Shown here in pieces: positions 43,939-52,208 of a stretch of DNA of 64,000 bases. The notes under the pieces are model-generated. The model did not search any database. It worked only from the letters and a program-made list of their open reading frames with translations, and was not told the origin of the DNA. Source of the DNA: CAXMQZ01 sp963707075 (GTDB lineage Bacteria; Acidobacteriota; Thermoanaerobaculia; Multivoradales; JAHEKO01). Within the stretch, counting starts at the first letter, position 1. Each line of letters begins with the position of its first letter. Location of the stretch: contig CAVPOX010000002.1 in NCBI GenBank assembly GCA_963707075.1, positions 558,001-622,000 on the forward strand, given 5' to 3'. The position numbers were made by a program, and so were the translations under genes.

Positions 43939-46902
43939 ATGAGAGCAAGAAAAGCAACCAGTCTGGCAGCCGCATTGCTGCTGCTGCTGGGTACAGCCGG
44001 CGTGGCCGTCGCCCAGGAGGAAACGGGTAACGTTTACGTCAAGGTGATGGATACAGATGGCGCGCCCCTGCCTGGGGTCACCGTCGAACTCTCGGGCATG
44101 GGAGCTCCGCGGGTGATGACGACCAATACGGCGGGCGAGGTCCGCTTTCTGGGACTCGACCCCGGTCAGGTGAGCTTGACCGCAAGCCTCGAGGGCTTCT
44201 CCACCGTGGAGTACCCCACGGTCAACGTTCAGGTCGCCCGCAATACCTCGATCGAAGTGCAACTCTCCCAGGCCATCGGTGAGGTCATCACCGTGACCTC
44301 GGAGAGCCCGATTCTCGACGAACGCAAACTGGCGGCCGGCACCACGGTCACCCAGGTCGAGCTCGAGAGCATCCCGACCGCTCGCGATCCCTGGTCGTTG
44401 CTCAATCAGACTCCCAGTGTCGTCACCGATCGGATCAACGTCGGTGGCAACGAGAGCGGCCAACAAGCCGTCTTTCGTGCGCCGGGGGTCTCCGATGACG
44501 AGAACGACTTCATGGTCGATGGCGTGGTGATCACCGACATGGCCGCCATCGGCTCCTCGTCGACCTACTTCGACTTCGATCAGTTCACCGAAATGCAATT
44601 TTCGACTGGCGGCACCGACATCACCAAAGCCGCCGCGGGCGTCAGCCTCAACCTGGTGACCAAGCGCGGCACCAACGAGTTCCGCGGTTCGGGTCGCTAC
44701 TTTCTGACGGATGCCAACGGCTACTTCGGTGCCCTGAAACAGGGCGATTCGAACATCGAAAGTGAACTGGCTCCTGGACAGGAATCGCTGTCGGGCAATC
44801 AGATTGACAGCGTCCTCGACTTCGGTTTCGAGGCCGGTGGCCCGGTCCTCCGCGACAAGCTCTGGCTGTGGGGATCCTGGGGCAAGAACGACATCAAGAT
44901 GTTCGCGGCGGGAGGTCTGCCTGACAATACAGACCTGGAGAATTCCGCGATCAAGATTAATGCACAGCTCATCGCTGCCAACTCGTTGGTCGCCTCGTTC
45001 AACAACGGCGAAAAGAAGAAGTTCGGGCGCAACGCGGGGCCCTCCTTCGAGGCCCCTGCGACCTGGAATCAGCGTGGCCCGACCGGCATCTACAAGGTCG
45101 AGGACACCCATATCTTCAACTCCAACCTCTTTCTGACCGGGACCTGGTCGAAGGTCGACGGTGGCTTCGGCGTGGTGCCACAGGGCGTGGTCAACGCCGG
45201 CTGCCAGGGTGCGGACTGTCCGTTCAGCGTCGAGCCGCTCTGGGACGATGACTTCGTCTTCAAGAACAGCTACTACCAGTTCAACGCCAGTCGGCCCTCG
45301 GAAGAGCTCAAGCTCGACGGCTCCTACTTCTTCAACACCGGTTCCTCGATGAGCCACGAGCTCAAGTACGGCGGCCGTCTGCGCCAGTTCGAGAGCAGCA
45401 CGAGCTTCATGTATCCGGGGCGCAATCTCTTTCACTACGCCGGCGAGATCTGGGGGATCGACGATCCCGAACTCGCCGTGCTCGAGGCTAACCGGGGTAG
45501 CTGGCCGTCGGTGAATCAGGACTACACCTCGTTCTGGGCCCAGGACACCATGAGTCTGAGCAAGTGGACGATCAATGCGGGCCTGCGCTGGGATATCCAG
45601 ACCGGTGAGAATCCAGCCGAGCTCATCCCGGCCAATCCGGCCTTTCCGGAGATCCTGCCCGCCATCAACTTCCCGGGCAACGATGCCGGCGGTCTCGAGT
45701 GGAGCACCATCGAGCCCCGCGTCGGCGTGACCTACGCTCTGGGTGAAGAGCGCAAGACCCTGCTGCGGGGCAGCTACTCGCGTTTCGCCCAGGCGCTCTA
45801 CAACGACGTCATCGGCAATCTGAATCCTACCGGTTTCTCCGCAGCCTACTACACGTTTGAGGACTACAACGGCAACAACATGTGGGAAGGCCCCGAAGAG
45901 CCAGCCGACTTGTTCTACTGGGAGGGTTTCGACCCTGATGATCCAACCGCGCTGTCGTCGCCCAACCGCAACGATCCCGGCCTCGATCCGTCGATGACGG
46001 ATGAATTGATCCTCGGCGCAGAACACTCGCTCCTGCCCGAGTTCGTGGTCGGGGCAACCGCCACCTGGCGGCAGGTGACAGACGTCATCGACGATCTGCG
46101 TTTGATCCGGGATCTCGCCGGCAACGAGCGTGTCGAGACACTGAATGACTACGTCGTCGTGCGTGAGCACGAGCAGACGTTGCCCGACGGTACGGTTGTC
46201 CGCTATCCCGAGTGGAACCTGCGTGAAGGCCTGTCCCCGACCGGTGGGATCTATCTCACCAACGGTGGACGCGAACGCAGTTACACCGGCGTCGGTCTCA
46301 ACTGGACGAAGCGTCTGGCCAATCAGTGGATGATGCGTGGCTTTGTCAACTACGCCCTGGTCGATGAATGGAGCGTGCCGTCCGACTACCTGAGCTATGA
46401 CGAGGGCCGGAATCCGACCGAGGGCAAGAGCGACTGCGACGGTTGCATCTACGCGGTCCAGTCTACTGGCTCTGGAAACAAGGGCGACGTCTATCTGCAG
46501 ACCGGCTGGTCGTGGAACCTCAACGGCATGTATCAGATCATGCCCGACCGCCCCTGGGGTTTCAACGTTGCCGCCAACCTCTTCGGTCGCCAGGGCACGG
46601 CGTTGCCCTACTGGGATAGCCGTACCGGTCCCGTCGATGGCATCGGCCGCAATATCTCGTTGGTCAACGACACCGACGATTTCCGCGTCGACGACGTCTT
46701 CATGACCGACGTACGTCTGGAGAAGGAGTTTGCAGCCAGGAGTGGGATCAGCTTCACCTTCTCGATCGACGGCTTCAACGTCTTCAACGAGAACTCGGTC
46801 CTGCAGCGTGAGCGTCAGCTCAACAGCTCTCGCGCGAACTACCTCGATGAAACGATCAGCCCGAGGATCTGGCGTTTGGGCGTGCGGCTGAACTGGAGGT
46901 AA
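43939..46902 (+). CDS. TonB-dependent receptor with carboxypeptidase-regulatory-like N-terminal domain
   Basis: 987 residues from ATG 43939 (AGAGGAGG upstream). Signal peptide (MRARKATSLAAALLLLLGTA) of about 25 residues. Residues about 28-115 form an Ig-like carboxypeptidase-regulatory domain (YVKVMDTDGAPLPGVTVELSG). A plug domain follows (about 125-235; VDGVVITDMAAIGSSSTYFDFDQF in two parts), and a 22-strand barrel to the end, with C-terminal RLGVRLNWR. This Oar/SusC-like layout is typical of Acidobacteriota receptors, which usually import glycans or peptides; substrate is unknown. No SusD partner or transport genes are adjacent. The next gene is convergent and separated by a terminator. Confidence 0.9.
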   Translation: MRARKATSLAAALLLLLGTAGVAVAQEETGNVYVKVMDTDGAPLPGVTVELSGMGAPRVMTTNTAGEVRFLGLDPGQVSLTASLEGFSTVEYPTVNVQVARNTSIEVQLSQAIGEVITVTSESPILDERKLAAGTTVTQVELESIPTARDPWSLLNQTPSVVTDRINVGGNESGQQAVFRAPGVSDDENDFMVDGVVITDMAAIGSSSTYFDFDQFTEMQFSTGGTDITKAAAGVSLNLVTKRGTNEFRGSGRYFLTDANGYFGALKQGDSNIESELAPGQESLSGNQIDSVLDFGFEAGGPVLRDKLWLWGSWGKNDIKMFAAGGLPDNTDLENSAIKINAQLIAANSLVASFNNGEKKKFGRNAGPSFEAPATWNQRGPTGIYKVEDTHIFNSNLFLTGTWSKVDGGFGVVPQGVVNAGCQGADCPFSVEPLWDDDFVFKNSYYQFNASRPSEELKLDGSYFFNTGSSMSHELKYGGRLRQFESSTSFMYPGRNLFHYAGEIWGIDDPELAVLEANRGSWPSVNQDYTSFWAQDTMSLSKWTINAGLRWDIQTGENPAELIPANPAFPEILPAINFPGNDAGGLEWSTIEPRVGVTYALGEERKTLLRGSYSRFAQALYNDVIGNLNPTGFSAAYYTFEDYNGNNMWEGPEEPADLFYWEGFDPDDPTALSSPNRNDPGLDPSMTDELILGAEHSLLPEFVVGATATWRQVTDVIDDLRLIRDLAGNERVETLNDYVVVREHEQTLPDGTVVRYPEWNLREGLSPTGGIYLTNGGRERSYTGVGLNWTKRLANQWMMRGFVNYALVDEWSVPSDYLSYDEGRNPTEGKSDCDGCIYAVQSTGSGNKGDVYLQTGWSWNLNGMYQIMPDRPWGFNVAANLFGRQGTALPYWDSRTGPVDGIGRNISLVNDTDDFRVDDVFMTDVRLEKEFAARSGISFTFSIDGFNVFNENSVLQRERQLNSSRANYLDETISPRIWRLGVRLNWR

Positions 46903-46941
46903 TCGTCGACGACAATCTGCTGCGATTTCAGCAGCGCTTTC

Positions 46942-46969
46942 GACCGGGGGTTCTGCCCCCGGTCTTTTT
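46942..46969 (+). terminator. Intrinsic terminator after the TonB receptor gene
   Basis: GACCGGGGG (46942-46950) pairs perfectly with CCCCCGGTC (46956-46964) around TTCTG, followed by TTTTT (46965-46969). It lies 40 bases after the receptor stop. Confidence 0.9.
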
Positions 46970-47007
46970 CTTGGGCCACGGCCACGGCAGGGTGATGCCA
47001 GCGAAGA

Positions 47008-49533
47008 CTAGTCAGTCGCCGGGGAGGCAATTCCGGACCCGATCGGGACGATGACGCCTTCCGCCTGCCAGTGCTCGAACAGGCAACGGATCCGATAGCG
47101 GTCGACGGGCAACTGCTGCTCACACTCGACAGGTGAGCTGCCTGCCGAGGCCAGCCGCCAGACCTCCTTGAACAACTCGGCATCTGTCTCCCCTTCCGGC
47201 AGCGTGGGCTGCCCGCCGGCGGGTTGGTATCGAGCCTCATCGGGCACCACACTCGCGGCACGCTTGAATTCGTCGTAGCGCCGAATGCCCTCGAAGAGGA
47301 TCGATTGGATCGACAGCTGCTCCCTGGTCCTGGCCTCATGTGGAATCTTGCCGTCCGAGTGCGCGAGCTCGAAACGGCCCGGCGCGGGATCCTCGAGCAG
47401 CTCCAGGATCGCGACTTCCCCGCTCAGCCGCTCGCCCCTCGCACCCAATACCCGCCCCTCTTCGAGCCAGATCTCGGTGGAGATCTCTCCTCCCCGATCG
47501 TAGACGCGAAGCACGCCTCCAATTTGGGAATCCGCGAGATTCTGCAGCAAGTTGGGTAGGCCAAAGAGCTCGAGGTCTCCGGACAAGGTGGGAGTGCTCG
47601 ACTTCTTCGCACCCCCGGGAGAGGAGAATGTCTCGAGGATTCTCTCAGCGGTCCTGACGAACGGCTGACCTTCATAGCTGCGCCCTATCTCAGTCAGCAA
47701 CTCTCTGACCGAGGCCGTGTTGGTGCTCGACAAGGCCTTGAGGAGCGATTCGACAACATAGTCCTTGCGACCCGTCTTCAGGGTCAGTCCGAAGACCTTC
47801 TTGGGCAACTCGGCACGGATCTCCCGAATCAGCCGACTCACCAGGTCGGGCTCTTTGGACATGTCTTGCTCTGCCAGCCAGGTCAGTCGCTCGAGGGTGT
47901 ATCCCAACTCCGTCTTGCGCTTGAGTCCATGAGCCACTACAGCCCGCCGTGCATCCGGCATGGACATGCGGACCAGTGCCTTGACTGTACTGTCCAGGAG
48001 ACTGCGCAGTTGATCGGGTTCATGTTGCAGCTCTCGCTCTCCGAGCAGCGCTTCCTCGAGCTCGCTGATGGTAGCTGCCAAGGCAGTGACCGCGCGATCA
48101 GAGCGCAGCTGTCCGAGCGCTCCCAGCGTCTCGCGCAGCAGAGGCAGCGGATCGTTCGTCTTCGAGTTGCCGACCAACACGTCGATCTCGGTCTCCACCG
48201 GAGTCTCGGCCTCGCGAGGAATCGTCCGCAGAAGGTAGATCAGGTTTCGCTTGTAATACCAGGGGAACGTGGCGCTGCCGGTCGCCGCTTCACTGAGGTC
48301 GTCGAAGACGGCCTCCCTGGCCCTGGCACCGTGAACCAGCAGCAGGTCCAGGAGGAATCGCCGTCGATCCCGATTCTCTTGCTCTTCGAGCTCCAGGAGC
48401 AGCTCGGCAGGTGAGAAGAGATGAAAGAAACCGATGAACCGACGGAGCAGGTGGTGCTTGTCCTCGCTGTCCATGGCCTTGCGCAACACGTCCATATCGA
48501 TCTTGGCGTGAGCGCGGCGCTGCACCGATTGCGCGAAGACACCGTCTACCTCTTTCCTGGTTGCCATGCTGCCCGCCAGATCCAGCAGCGTCACAGCGCG
48601 ACCCAGAGAACCCTTGTTGAACTCCCCAACCGCGGTATCCACCAGCTCGTCGAACCGCTTCTGGCTCTCCTCCTGGTCCCCGGCCAACGAGATGAAACGG
48701 CGCATGGCCCGGACTGCGGCCTGAGGGGGCTCCGCCTGGGACGGCCCCTGCACCGGTGGGGGAGCCCAGTCGGGGAGATTGTTGGCCAGCATGCCCAGCA
48801 GCCCATCGGGTGTCGAAGGCAGTCCCCTGCTCTTGAGACCCTGGAGAAAGCTCTCCATTTCCCTGGCGCTCTCGAGACTTCCTGCGGCCTGGGAGACCGC
48901 ATTGGCGGCCAGGCCCTGCTGGTCCGGCGCTGCTGCTCCGACAGGCCCCGCGGCAGGTGGTGCCACCGGCACTCGACTCAACAGGTAGTCGAGCTTCTGC
49001 AGACCCCGGCCGAACGTCTGAGACATCTGCCGCAGCTCGTCGTCCACGGGTGCCGGGCTGCCACCCGCCGCGGCGCGGGTGCGCGGCCCGGTGTCCTGAC
49101 CACTTGTGCGCCGGGTATAGACCACATCCACCCCACCCCCCGGAGGGGCCATGGTGACCTCGAGATCGAGCCGGCCGAGATCGTTAGCCAGGCTGGCTCG
49201 ATCGACCTCCGGACAACCCGCCAGCAACTCCGGACCCAGCAGCGCCAGAAAGCCAGCGATCGTCTCGCCCGGCATCAGGTCGAGCTCCGACAACATATGA
49301 ATCTTCTTGGCGGCATGAAAGATGTAGTCCGCGGTCGGCAAGGGGCCACCCGGGGACTGCTGTCCCATCGCCCAGGCAATGATCTGGGCAGCGATGACCC
49401 GTGGCGGCACCTGCAACAGGACCTTGACCGACTCCGCGAAGAAGAGCGGCGGGATGCTGTCCGAGAGATACAGCTGGAGCTCCTCCAGCGCTTCCCGGAC
49501 CTTCGGGTCGTCGGCAATAGGCAAGTCGTTCAT
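47008..49533 (-). CDS. DUF4388 (PATAN-like) domain protein, large, unknown function
   Basis: 841 residues without signal peptide or membrane helix. The C-terminal part (about residues 650-760) has the DUF4388 pattern: SGDLELFGLPNLLQNLADSQ, GGVLRVYDRG, IWLEEGRVLGA, AILELLEDPAPGRFEL. This domain is associated with signalling proteins and gliding/chemosensory systems in several phyla. The preceding about 600 residues look helical and repeat-like, with no enzymatic motif I can name. It is convergent with the TonB receptor and divergent from the FHA-EAL gene 117 bp away, so a shared regulatory role is possible but only inferred. Confidence 0.78.
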   Translation of the reverse strand: MNDLPIADDPKVREALEELQLYLSDSIPPLFFAESVKVLLQVPPRVIAAQIIAWAMGQQSPGGPLPTADYIFHAAKKIHMLSELDLMPGETIAGFLALLGPELLAGCPEVDRASLANDLGRLDLEVTMAPPGGGVDVVYTRRTSGQDTGPRTRAAAGGSPAPVDDELRQMSQTFGRGLQKLDYLLSRVPVAPPAAGPVGAAAPDQQGLAANAVSQAAGSLESAREMESFLQGLKSRGLPSTPDGLLGMLANNLPDWAPPPVQGPSQAEPPQAAVRAMRRFISLAGDQEESQKRFDELVDTAVGEFNKGSLGRAVTLLDLAGSMATRKEVDGVFAQSVQRRAHAKIDMDVLRKAMDSEDKHHLLRRFIGFFHLFSPAELLLELEEQENRDRRRFLLDLLLVHGARAREAVFDDLSEAATGSATFPWYYKRNLIYLLRTIPREAETPVETEIDVLVGNSKTNDPLPLLRETLGALGQLRSDRAVTALAATISELEEALLGERELQHEPDQLRSLLDSTVKALVRMSMPDARRAVVAHGLKRKTELGYTLERLTWLAEQDMSKEPDLVSRLIREIRAELPKKVFGLTLKTGRKDYVVESLLKALSSTNTASVRELLTEIGRSYEGQPFVRTAERILETFSSPGGAKKSSTPTLSGDLELFGLPNLLQNLADSQIGGVLRVYDRGGEISTEIWLEEGRVLGARGERLSGEVAILELLEDPAPGRFELAHSDGKIPHEARTREQLSIQSILFEGIRRYDEFKRAASVVPDEARYQPAGGQPTLPEGETDAELFKEVWRLASAGSSPVECEQQLPVDRYRIRCLFEHWQAEGVIVPIGSGIASPATD

Positions 49534-49650
49534 TTCGCAGCGTCTAGTGTAGCTGACACCGCTACGGTACGACCTTGAAATCGGTCACACCGGCCGCAGA
49601 TCGACTGGCGGCGGCGTCTTGACTGTAGAATCGCCCCGGGCAGAACGACG

Positions 49651-50796
49651 ATGAGCAAACCGACTCCCGGAAAACCGACGATCTGGTATCTCGAGGGAGC
49701 GGTCGATGAGACCGGTCAGGTTTTTCGTGTGCCGGTCGAGCAGCTCCCCTTCCGAGTGGGCAGGGAAGCCGGTTTGCCGCTCAGCCTACCGTCGCAAGTG
49801 GTGTCGTCGCTGCACGCCGAGCTCTTCCAGGAAGGCGGAAGGCTCATGGTGCGCGATCTGGGAAGCACCAATGGAACTTTTGTCAACAAGATCCCTGTCC
49901 ACGAGCGGTCACCCCTCGAGGACGGCGATATCCTGAATTTCGCCACCATCGCCTTTCGTGTCCGCTCGACCGAAGCGGCGGCAATCGAATCGCTGCTGAG
50001 CTCTACGGCGACCATCGACACCAGGCTCACCGCCAGGATCACAGCCAACCTGCGTAAACTCAAGAGCCTCCTCGAGCAGGAAGCGGTGACCCAGCTCTTC
50101 CAACCGATCGTTTCTCTCGACGCTCGCGAGATTCTCGGCTACGAGGTCTTGGGCCGGGGCGACCTCGCGGGACTGCCGGGCAGCCCCGACGAGCTCTTTC
50201 AGCTCGCTGTGCCGATCGGGGCGGAGGTCGATCTGAGCCTGCTATTGCGTCGCCACAGCGTCGCGGCCTGCGGAACACTCGCCGGTGAGCACTACTATTT
50301 CTTCAACACGCACCCGACCGAATTGGTCGATGACACCCTGACCGAGTCACTTCGCGAGATGAGAGATCAGTGGCCGGATCTCAAGATCGCGATAGAGGTC
50401 CACGAGTCGTCCGTTACCGATCCGGCGAGTATCAAGGAGCTCGCGCATGAGCTCGAACGGCTCGAAATGCTGTTGGTCTACGACGACTTCGGTGCGGGCC
50501 AGGCAAGGCTCCTGGAGCTGGCCGACGTTCCACCCGCCTACCTGAAGTTCGATCGCAGCCTCATCCACGACATCCACCGCGCCCCGGCAGCCCGCGTGCG
50601 GCTGCTCGAAGGCCTGGTCAAGGTGGCCCAGGAGCTGGGAATCGACATCATCGCCGAAGGTCTGGAGCAAAGAGAGGAGCTCGAGCTGTGTCGTGATCTT
50701 GGATTCGCCTGGGGTCAGGGCTTCCTCTTCGCCGTTCCCAAGCCCTTCCAGGAGCGCGAGGGTGAACGCGTCCCCCCACCATTGGAGCCGGAATGA
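49651..50796 (+). CDS. FHA-EAL two-domain signalling protein
   Basis: 381 residues. Residues about 20-110 are an FHA domain with FRVGREA, SLHAEL and RDLGSTNGTFVN, which binds phosphothreonine peptides. Residues about 143-372 are an EAL-type domain: GYEVLGRG (E165-V-L in place of EAL), FNTHP, EVHES, YDDFGAGQARLL and AEGLEQREEL. The metal and base residues (Glu165, the DDF pair, AEG-x-E) are kept, so c-di-GMP phosphodiesterase activity is plausible. It has no GGDEF partner. Its stop overlaps the following sulfatase-like gene by 4 bp (ATGA 50793-50796), tying its synthesis to a cell-surface enzyme. Confidence 0.87.
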   Translation: MSKPTPGKPTIWYLEGAVDETGQVFRVPVEQLPFRVGREAGLPLSLPSQVVSSLHAELFQEGGRLMVRDLGSTNGTFVNKIPVHERSPLEDGDILNFATIAFRVRSTEAAAIESLLSSTATIDTRLTARITANLRKLKSLLEQEAVTQLFQPIVSLDAREILGYEVLGRGDLAGLPGSPDELFQLAVPIGAEVDLSLLLRRHSVAACGTLAGEHYYFFNTHPTELVDDTLTESLREMRDQWPDLKIAIEVHESSVTDPASIKELAHELERLEMLLVYDDFGAGQARLLELADVPPAYLKFDRSLIHDIHRAPAARVRLLEGLVKVAQELGIDIIAEGLEQREELELCRDLGFAWGQGFLFAVPKPFQEREGERVPPPLEPE

Positions 50797-52205
50797 GTCA
50801 CCGTGCAAAGTACTTCGCGGGCCTGGTGGTGTCCATGCTGGCGCTATCGATACCCGGTTGCCACCAGTCAGGTGATGGGCAGCCTCAAATCGACCAGCTT
50901 TCAGGCAGTGCCGCCGGCAGGAACCTGATACTGATCACAGTCGACACGCTGCGAGCCGACCGCCTGGGCGCTAACGGCTATGCCGTCCAGGGAAGAAGCC
51001 CCAGCCCCAGAATCGACGCCTTGATGAGCTCCGGTGTGCACTTCGCCAAGACCATCGCGCCGCGAGCGATCACCTGGCCCTCTCTGGCGTCGGTCCTGAC
51101 CGGGCTCTATCCGAGTGTTCACGGTGCCTATGAGAACGGTTACGAGTTGATTGACGGCATTGCGACACTGCCCACCATCCTCGCGGAACAGGGGTATCAA
51201 ACCGGTCGCTTCCTGAGCAATATGTGCGAGGCGAATCATCTCGGTTGGAACCAGTCCTTCTGCAGCCAGGGGGTGGACAGCAAGATCAACCCGGCAGCGC
51301 TCGAGTGGCTCGATCAGATCGAGCCGCAGAAGCCCTTCTTTCTCTGGGTCCACTACTTCGGGCCTCACGGCCCCTACTACAACGGCGGCGAGCGTGCCGC
51401 CAAAGAGCTCGATCCAGGATACGAGGGACCGGTGGCTCCCAAGAAGAACTGGCTCAACCGCATCATGACCGAAGAGATAGCGCTCGACGAGGCTGACATT
51501 CGCCACCTGGATGCCCTCTACGATGCCGCCGTCATGGGCACCGACCAGTTTGTCGACGAGATGCTGTCGGCACTGGACAACAGGAACCTGCGGAGTGACA
51601 GCCTGTTGGTCTTTCTCGCCGATCATGGCGAAGAGCTCTACGATCACAATCAGTACATCTACCACGCCTGTTCGGTGTACCAATCAGGGCTTCATGTCCC
51701 ACTGGCCTTCATCGCGCCCGGAATCCTCGAAGAGGGCAAAACTGTACAGCAGGGCGCCGAGCTGATCGACGTGTCTCCGACCATTCTCGATCTCCTGGGC
51801 ATCGCGACTCCTGGCGAGCTGCATGGCATCTCCCTGGTTCCCTTTCTGGAAGCGGAGAGGATTCCGGGTGGTCCCAGACCGGTGTTTTCCGAGTACCCGC
51901 CCGCCAATATCCACACGGTCCAGGTGGGCTCCTGGAAGTTGATCGACAACCCCGATCAGGTTTCCCCTTACTGTCTCCCCGACGCTCCCCTCGGGCATTA
52001 CCCGCTGGAGCGAATCGAGCTCTACGACCTCGCTGAGGATCCACTCGAGACCCACAATCTTGCCGATCAGTATCCGGAGAAGGTAGCGCAGCTGCAGGCT
52101 CTCATTCGCCAGCGCTTTGCGGATCTGCCGACCGAGCTGGTGCCCCAGGAGGTTCCCGAGGATCTCAAAAAGGAGCTCGAGGCGCTCGGTTATGTCGTCA
52201 ACTAG
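50793..52205 (+). CDS. Sulfatase-like lipoprotein with Thr at the nucleophile position (1)
   Basis: 470 residues. Signal peptide with LSIPGC (Cys23) points to a lipoprotein. It has the alkaline-phosphatase/sulfatase fold: LILITVDTLRADRLGANGY, FLWVHYFGPHGPY, and LADHGEELYDH, the metal ligands Asp, Asp-His. The sulfatase signature C/S-x-P-S-R-x-x-L-x-T-G aligns with T94-W-P-S-L-A-S-V-L-T-G, so the residue that becomes formylglycine is Thr and the following Arg is Leu. Thr acts as nucleophile in LtaS/EptA-type phosphotransferases of this superfamily. The product ends LEALGYVVN. It is coupled to the FHA-EAL gene, and its stop is 3 bp from the convergent GT39 gene. Confidence 0.85.
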   Translation: MSHRAKYFAGLVVSMLALSIPGCHQSGDGQPQIDQLSGSAAGRNLILITVDTLRADRLGANGYAVQGRSPSPRIDALMSSGVHFAKTIAPRAITWPSLASVLTGLYPSVHGAYENGYELIDGIATLPTILAEQGYQTGRFLSNMCEANHLGWNQSFCSQGVDSKINPAALEWLDQIEPQKPFFLWVHYFGPHGPYYNGGERAAKELDPGYEGPVAPKKNWLNRIMTEEIALDEADIRHLDALYDAAVMGTDQFVDEMLSALDNRNLRSDSLLVFLADHGEELYDHNQYIYHACSVYQSGLHVPLAFIAPGILEEGKTVQQGAELIDVSPTILDLLGIATPGELHGISLVPFLEAERIPGGPRPVFSEYPPANIHTVQVGSWKLIDNPDQVSPYCLPDAPLGHYPLERIELYDLAEDPLETHNLADQYPEKVAQLQALIRQRFADLPTELVPQEVPEDLKKELEALGYVVN

Positions 52206-52208
52206 AGA

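Noticed and set aside
43717..46170. An 817-codon open frame antisense to the TonB receptor
   Set aside because: The sense frame has signal peptide, plug and barrel motifs, whereas the antisense translation shows no domain and a start without ribosome site. High-GC codon usage keeps antisense frames open.
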